From an uncultured bacterium (GTDB taxonomy: Bacteria; Cyanobacteriota; Vampirovibrionia; Gastranaerophilales; Gastranaerophilaceae): 7,506 nt of DNA. Shown piece after piece: positions 5,636 to 7,506 of the stretch. The stretch lies in assembly GCA_946183815.1 (NCBI GenBank), contig CAMHDG010000072.1, positions 1 through 7,506 on the forward strand, given 5' to 3'. The position numbers and the translations under genes are program-made. The notes under the pieces were generated by a model, which did no database searches, was not told where the DNA came from, and worked only from the letters and a program-made list of their open reading frames with translations. Position 1 is the stretch's first letter. Each line of letters starts with the position of its first letter.

Positions 5636-6169
5636 ATGGTATTGTCGGAAAAAATTAATGAATATATAAAAAACTCAATGATACGAGGTCAACTTGCCCG
5701 TTGGCATAAGAGTTGTGTTAATGTATTTATAACCCCGATTACTATGCAAATAGCAAGTAAACTTGTTTTTTATGAGGATATAAAACGTGCCATGTCTGTA
5801 TGGAATGAGGTGTTACAATCGTCAGGAATAAATCTGCGTTTTACTATTGTCGAGCAACCTCAAAATGCCGATATTATAATTCACTGGACAAAGGTCGGAA
5901 GAGTTTTTGAGGGAATGTGTAAATATCTCTCCGTAATCGGTAACGATATAAAAAAGGTTTCTATTGAAGTTGGTCTTGAAAATGAGTATTCAGGGAAAAA
6001 CACAACGGCTGAAAGCATTTTCTTTGTAATGATGCACGAATTTGGTCATGCTTTAGGTTTAGGTCATGGGGTGGAAATTGACGATGTGATGTATGTTCCC
6101 CACAAAAAAAACATATCAGTTCCAAGCGAAAACGACCTGTTTGTTTTGAAAATGATATATGCCATCTAA
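5636..6169 (+). CDS. Matrixin-like zinc metalloprotease
   Basis: The 177-residue protein has the metzincin signature HEFGHALGLGH at 134-144: His134, His138 and His144 bind zinc and Glu135 is the catalytic base. Asp150-Val-Met-Tyr forms the expected Met-turn (Met152) soon after. Upstream, IKRAMSVWNEVL (49-60) and NADIIIHW (78-85) fit the small matrixin/astacin-like catalytic fold, in which a helix with a conserved Trp precedes the edge strands. The active site looks intact, so proteolysis is likely; the substrate is unknown. There is no clear signal peptide or membrane segment, which is unusual for a group that mostly acts outside the cell. Divergent from the glycosyltransferase and followed by a 166-bp gap; only a weak hairpin with T-rich tail (about 6195-6230) is seen after it. 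Confidence 0.88.
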   Translation: MVLSEKINEYIKNSMIRGQLARWHKSCVNVFITPITMQIASKLVFYEDIKRAMSVWNEVLQSSGINLRFTIVEQPQNADIIIHWTKVGRVFEGMCKYLSVIGNDIKKVSIEVGLENEYSGKNTTAESIFFVMMHEFGHALGLGHGVEIDDVMYVPHKKNISVPSENDLFVLKMIYAI

Positions 6170-6335
6170 AATTGTTTAACTTATAAAACCCTCTAGTAGT
6201 CTGCACTCTAGTTTTATTGTTAATATTTCTTAATAAAATAAAATCAAAAAAGGCAATTTTTTATTAGATATATCCTTTATATATACATAGGAAATAAATA
6301 ATTTTAAAAGAGATTAAATTATAGGAGTATAAACT

Positions 6336-7154
6336 ATGGGTATCGATTTCAACAATTTGATTAAAAATTTAGGTCATGTTGCAGCAAATATGCAAAATGA
6401 TAAAACAAAAATTGATACTAAAACAGAATTGAATACATACGTTTCAGGCTGGTATGCTATTAAGGCAAAAGCAGAGGCAGAAAACAGTGCAAATGCTGAA
6501 GCAAAAGTTGATATCGCTTCTCTTGAAGGTGATATGAAATCTGAATTAGCAAGCCTTATGGGTGCAGAATTTGGAAAATCTGCAGGCGTTCAGAATAAAG
6601 GTGATGCTCAAAAACCTGTATTTTCTGAAGATGAAATCTCATTAGAAAATATGATGGCTTTATTAGCACCGGAAGACGGAATGGATATTGATAAATTAAG
6701 AGAATATAACAAAAAACCTATGTTATCAGCAGAATCTGAATCAGTTGATACTTTGACTGATGCAGGTTTCGATTCAGAATTAGTTGAAATCATGGTAGAA
6801 AGCACTCCGGGGGCTGTTAAATATATCTCTGATGCTATTAAATCAGGCAGTGCTGACAGAATTGCCAATGATACTGCTGCTTTTGAAAAAGATATTGAAG
6901 GTGCAAGAAATGTTTTATCGGCAATGGCTGAATTGTTAACAGGTGATATTCAGTCTATGATTCCTGATTATACAGAAACAAAACCGACATCCGGCGAAAA
7001 TAAAAATGATATTGAAGGAGCAAGGAGAATTTTGTCTGAAATGTTAAATAGAGATATTCAGTCTATGACTCCTGATTATACAGAAACAAATACGACATCA
7101 GATAAATCAGCATTTGATGAAATAACAGAATTTATGGAAGAAGATAATAAATAA
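6336..7154 (+). CDS. Acidic protein of unknown function with internal tandem duplication
   Basis: I do not recognise this 272-residue protein. It is acidic, without cysteine, and has no signal peptide or membrane segment, so it is probably cytoplasmic. An Ala/Lys/Glu-rich stretch (43-60) looks helical. Near the C-terminus a unit is duplicated: 186-224 and 225-258 both read DIEGAR..LS.M, then DIQSM.PDYTET..TS, the second copy lacking a few residues in the middle. The tail FDEITEFMEEDNK is strongly acidic. The ATG is well supported by AGGAG about 9 nt upstream; the AT-rich 6170-6335 region must hold its promoter but I cannot place it. A hairpin at 7173-7188 without a T-run follows the stop; the first good terminator is at 7331. 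Confidence 0.85.
   Translation: MGIDFNNLIKNLGHVAANMQNDKTKIDTKTELNTYVSGWYAIKAKAEAENSANAEAKVDIASLEGDMKSELASLMGAEFGKSAGVQNKGDAQKPVFSEDEISLENMMALLAPEDGMDIDKLREYNKKPMLSAESESVDTLTDAGFDSELVEIMVESTPGAVKYISDAIKSGSADRIANDTAAFEKDIEGARNVLSAMAELLTGDIQSMIPDYTETKPTSGENKNDIEGARRILSEMLNRDIQSMTPDYTETNTTSDKSAFDEITEFMEEDNK
6891..7109 (+). repeat. Intragenic tandem duplication
   Basis: Unit 1 (6891-7007, 39 codons) and unit 2 (7008-7109, 34 codons) are tandem copies within the acidic protein. Several blocks are near identical at DNA level, for example GATATTCAGTCTATGA followed by TCCTGATTATACAGAAACAA in both copies, so the duplication is fairly recent. Unit 2 has lost five codons overall. Confidence 0.85.
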
Positions 7155-7216
7155 AGTCGGTAGTTTGTTAGATGGGGTTTCTACCCCAACAATGTAACTA
7201 TTAAATAAAAAGGAGG

Positions 7217-7312
7217 ATAAAGAGTAAGAAAACGGCTTTATATAACAAAGATTTTATCGAAACTGTCATTAGGAAGGGCAGGAGTAGAGTCCCGTATGGG
7301 ATATGGGAATAA
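7217..7312 (+). pseudogene. Short open frame behind a Shine-Dalgarno, no usable start codon
   Basis: After AGGAGG (7211-7216) the frame reads IKSKKTALYNKDF, continues through RKGRSRVPYGIWE and stops at TAA 7310-7312, about 31 codons. No ATG, GTG or TTG exists in a workable position; the first codons are ATA, AAG, AGT, AAG. The stop is 18 bp before a strong terminator, so the whole looks like a small gene that lost its start, or one using a rare start. It may also be chance reading of an untranslated RNA. I do not recognise the peptide. Confidence 0.25.
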
Positions 7313-7330
7313 GATAGTAAGATAAGGTTC

Positions 7331-7356
7331 GGCGGACATTGTCCGCCTTTTTATTT
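7331..7356 (+). terminator. Intrinsic terminator
   Basis: GGCGGAC-ATT-GTCCGCC is a perfect 7-bp GC-rich stem with a 3-nt loop (7331-7347), followed by TTTTTATTT. It should end plus-strand transcription from the acidic protein gene and any short gene behind it. Confidence 0.9.
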
Positions 7357-7357
7357 G

Positions 7358-7400
7358 GTAAATTATTGTTTATCGGCTTTGCCGATAAACAATAATTTAC
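7358..7400. repeat. Complete palindromic repeat, perfect 20-bp arms
   Basis: Positions 7358-7377 and 7381-7400 are perfect reverse complements separated by TTT. This is the full form of the element found in part at 26-54 and 4067-4104. It is small, has no coding capacity and lies between genes, so it resembles a REP-like or MITE-derived element. It directly adjoins a heptamer array. Confidence 0.9.
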
Positions 7401-7403
7401 AGT

Positions 7404-7431
7404 GAATAGTGAATGGTGAATAGTGAATAGA
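7404..7431. repeat. Four tandem GAATAGT-type heptamers
   Basis: The units are GAATAGT, GAATGGT, GAATAGT and GAATAGA, starting 3 bases after the palindrome. The first and last units match the order seen at 3391-3418, where the array also starts with GAATAGT and ends with GAATAGA. Confidence 0.85.
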
Positions 7432-7506
7432 GGGGCTTCACTTGTTAAGTTCGTCATTGCGTGTGCGGGAGCGGGAGTTTCTCTGCAACTCATTCCCGCA
7501 AACGAT
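7432..7506. repeat. GC-rich hairpin-forming intergenic element, cut by the window end
   Basis: The composition changes sharply to GC-rich. GCGGGAGTT at 7471-7479 pairs with AACTCATTCCCGC at 7487-7499, leaving a 4-base bulge. The CGTCATTGCG at 7452-7461 resembles the start of intergenic repeats common in many bacterial genomes. No coding sense is evident on either strand. It probably belongs to a composite repeat block with the palindrome and heptamers. Confidence 0.45.

Larger units (their letters stand above)
7155..7357 (+). other. Non-coding or degraded region after the acidic protein gene
   Basis: Past the stop codon there is a GC-rich hairpin TGGGGT-ttct-ACCCCA (7173-7188) without a T-run. 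At 7211-7216 a strong AGGAGG Shine-Dalgarno follows, then an open frame with no standard start codon, and finally the terminator at 7331-7356. I see no tRNA or recognisable RNA family in this stretch. Confidence 0.5.

Noticed and set aside
7173..7188. GC-rich hairpin after the acidic protein gene as a terminator
   Set aside because: The 6-bp stem is not followed by a T-run; the terminator at 7331-7356 is much better.
7269..7493. Minus-strand ORF of 74 codons
   Set aside because: It reads through the heptamer array, the palindrome and the terminator; the HHSLFTVNY-type peptide is typical of spurious ORFs over such repeats.

Overview
The window is AT-rich and densely coded. It holds eight well-supported protein genes, two weaker small-ORF candidates and several intergenic repeats. 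A GT9/heptosyltransferase-type enzyme suggests an LPS-like outer layer and so a Gram-negative cell. Low G+C, a small matrixin-type protease and heptamer tandem repeats would fit an uncultured gut lineage such as Gastranaerophilales (non-photosynthetic relatives of cyanobacteria). That placement is an inference; no marker here settles it.

Layout. Positions 1-271 carry half of a palindromic repeat, a possible 25-codon ORF (105-182) and a strong intrinsic terminator (188-245). A plus-strand Orn/Lys/Arg decarboxylase follows (272-1681). It meets, tail to tail with a 4-bp overlap, a minus-strand pair of small membrane proteins (1678-2019 and 2037-2348) that has its own promoter. The minus strand continues leftward-reading with prephenate dehydratase pheA (2511-3365), a bidirectional-looking terminator (3436-3470), ribosomal protein S16 rpsP with a long Ala/Glu/Lys tail (3491-3931), and a YjbQ-family gene coupled to a GT9 glycosyltransferase (4127-4540, 4542-5570). 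A 65-bp divergent promoter region separates the glycosyltransferase from a plus-strand matrixin-like metalloprotease (5636-6169). A plus-strand acidic protein of unknown function with an internal duplication comes next (6336-7154). The last 352 bases hold a Shine-Dalgarno sequence followed by a short ORF without a normal start codon, a terminator, and a composite repeat block.

How the genes relate. Most are housekeeping or metabolic genes (polyamine synthesis, phenylalanine synthesis, translation, envelope glycan) and do not form one pathway. The most interesting signal is in the starts. Four genes have no Shine-Dalgarno but have a -10-like hexamer ending exactly 6 or 7 nt before the ATG, as expected for leaderless mRNAs. 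The five other genes have clear Shine-Dalgarno sequences. At two of the leaderless-type promoters, copies of a GAATAGT-type heptamer repeat lie where the -35 element should be, with 17-bp spacing. I see no defence system, CRISPR array, transposase or tRNA here, and nothing I would confidently call a new multi-gene system.
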